Assembly: GCF_024730565.1 (NCBI RefSeq)
Contig: NZ_CP077725.1
Coordinates: 1,860,001 to 1,924,000, forward strand
Direction of reading: 5' to 3'
Length of the DNA stretch: 64,000 nucleotides
Source: Clostridium sp. CM027
Lineage (GTDB): Bacteria; Bacillota; Clostridia; Clostridiales; Clostridiaceae
Shown here: one piece after another, positions 63,156-64,000 of the stretch
How the letters are laid out: each line of letters begins with the position of its first letter
How positions within the stretch are numbered: the first letter of the stretch is position 1
Made by a program: the position numbers and the translations under genes
Notes under the pieces: model-generated
What the model saw: the letters and a program-made list of their open reading frames with translations, nothing else
Database searches by the model: none
What the model was told of the DNA's origin: nothing

Positions 63156-64000
63156 TAAAGGGGTACTCGTAAATGATATAAAACGCTTTGGCTGGATAGG
63201 CATATGTTACACAATATTTTTATTATTTGAAGTACCTTTTAAAATATTGATGATGAACGCTAGTAACACCGCTCATCCAGAGTATTCTTCATCAATGAAA
63301 GATATTTTTAATAATAACATACTATTGATGTCCACTGCAGTTATACCGGTTTTAACTGCTATACTATTATTTAGATACATACAAAACAAAAAATCTGTAG
63401 ATATGATTCACGCTCTTCCTATAAAAAGGGTGAAGTTATATGATAACCATATATTTATAGGAATACTGCTTCTTGTATTACCAGTAATTATCACTGCACT
63501 TTCTTCATTATTACTTAAAGAATCTTTAAATTTAAACACTGCTAACATTCACTTTACGGTTAATAATGTTATGTTCTGGGCTGGACTAACAATTTTATTT
63601 AATATTGTTATTTTTCTTTCAAGTGTTTTAGTTGGTATGTTCACAGGACTTTCAACTGCACAGGGAATACTTACGTATATATTTTTATTTTTACCGCTTG
63701 GATTAACTGCCTTAATTAGTTATAATCTTGACTTCTTTATTTATGGCATTGCCAGTAACTACTATATAAATAATAGCATAGAATTTTTTTCTCCAATTAC
63801 AAGATTTTTAACTAATACACCAATGACTTCAATGGAAATATTTATATATATAATTTTATGTATTATTCTTTACCTTGTAGCTAGATTCGCATACCATAAA
63901 AGAAATTTAGAAGCTGCATCTAATGTTGTTGCTTTTAAACATCTACAGCCTGTATTTAAATATGGCATAACCTTCTGCTGTATGCTAGTAGGTGGAACGT
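63130..64000 (+). CDS. ABC transporter permease, C-terminal end cut by the window
   Basis: Open from ATG 63130 to the end of the window, 290 residues visible, with no stop. The protein starts MKLKTSCFNKGVLVNDIKRFGW and has several hydrophobic segments (about residues 25-40, 65-82, 110-127, 140-170, 178-200, 237-252). FRYIQNKKSVDMIHALPIKR is the typical loop of YtrC/D-like permeases (IHALPI). It overlaps the ATPase gene by 26 bp. It is the transporter partner in the YtrA-type operon. Confidence 0.88.
   Translation, partial: MKLKTSCFNKGVLVNDIKRFGWIGICYTIFLLFEVPFKILMMNASNTAHPEYSSSMKDIFNNNILLMSTAVIPVLTAILLFRYIQNKKSVDMIHALPIKRVKLYDNHIFIGILLLVLPVIITALSSLLLKESLNLNTANIHFTVNNVMFWAGLTILFNIVIFLSSVLVGMFTGLSTAQGILTYIFLFLPLGLTALISYNLDFFIYGIASNYYINNSIEFFSPITRFLTNTPMTSMEIFIYIILCIILYLVARFAYHKRNLEAASNVVAFKHLQPVFKYGITFCCMLVGGT

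Overview
This is AT-rich (roughly 30% G+C) chromosomal DNA from a low-GC, spore-former-like Firmicute, most probably Clostridium in the broad sense. The signs are strong GGAGG ribosome-binding sites, TTGACA/TATAAT promoters, the clostridial gene set (PepD, PfoR-like PTS protein, sigma-54 regulators, a G5/3D cell-wall protein, Amidase_6), and metal and preQ1 riboswitches of the Firmicute type. I see no rRNA, tRNA, CRISPR array, intact insertion sequence or prophage. The ends cut two genes: a short unknown one at 1-173 (minus) and an ABC permease from 63130 onward (plus).

Layout. 1-6680: a Fur/PerR-type regulator with a PerR-like box, dipeptidase PepD, a MntP-like manganese exporter, a hypothetical gene and a large SWIM-SNF2 helicase. 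6985-10335: a G5/3D cell-wall protein, a PfoR-like membrane protein and a TipA-type MerR regulator with its own 19-bp-spacer promoter. 10391-16639 is a queuosine-precursor region. Two almost identical preQ1-I riboswitches drive (i) a 2-hydroxyacyl-CoA-dehydratase-like Fe-S protein plus its ATPase activator and (ii) queD-queE-folE-queC; a DUF1846 gene lies between them on the other strand. 16897-25395: acetyltransferase, permuted papain-like protein, AraC-GH39-like fusion regulator, MATE pump, peptidase E and gltX.

25432-31433 is a seven-gene minus-strand unit: response regulator, ABC ATPase, permease, permease, ABC ATPase, permease, histidine kinase. It looks like a peptide-antibiotic sensing and detoxification module. 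31823-34752: a yybP-ykoY manganese riboswitch with a terminator, then a P-type ATPase. 34858-42467: a heterodimeric ABC exporter, a SWIM protein and a second SNF2 helicase. 42705-44134: a cheV remnant and an alanine-dehydrogenase-like gene. 44368-50408: a divergent polysaccharide deacetylase with an elaborate promoter, then an isoaspartyl dipeptidase and YfcC-type transporter behind a sigma-54 promoter, next to their sigma-54 activator. 50583-54288: a second deacetylase, a second MATE pump and an amidase. 54570-58240: an ABC transporter (ATPase with C-terminal extension plus duplicated permease) downstream of a magnesium M-box riboswitch. 58759-end: another P-type ATPase, a zinc-ribbon protein, and a YtrA-type GntR regulator with an ABC ATPase and permease.

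The strongest candidate for undescribed biology is the preQ1-riboswitch-controlled HgdB/HgdC-like pair, which may act in queuosine metabolism. Next is the M-box-linked ABC transporter lacking a binding protein. Two dispersed repeat families also stand out: GGGACAGTTAATAA palindromes, and a roughly 130-170 bp fold-back element present in three copies plus one fragment.
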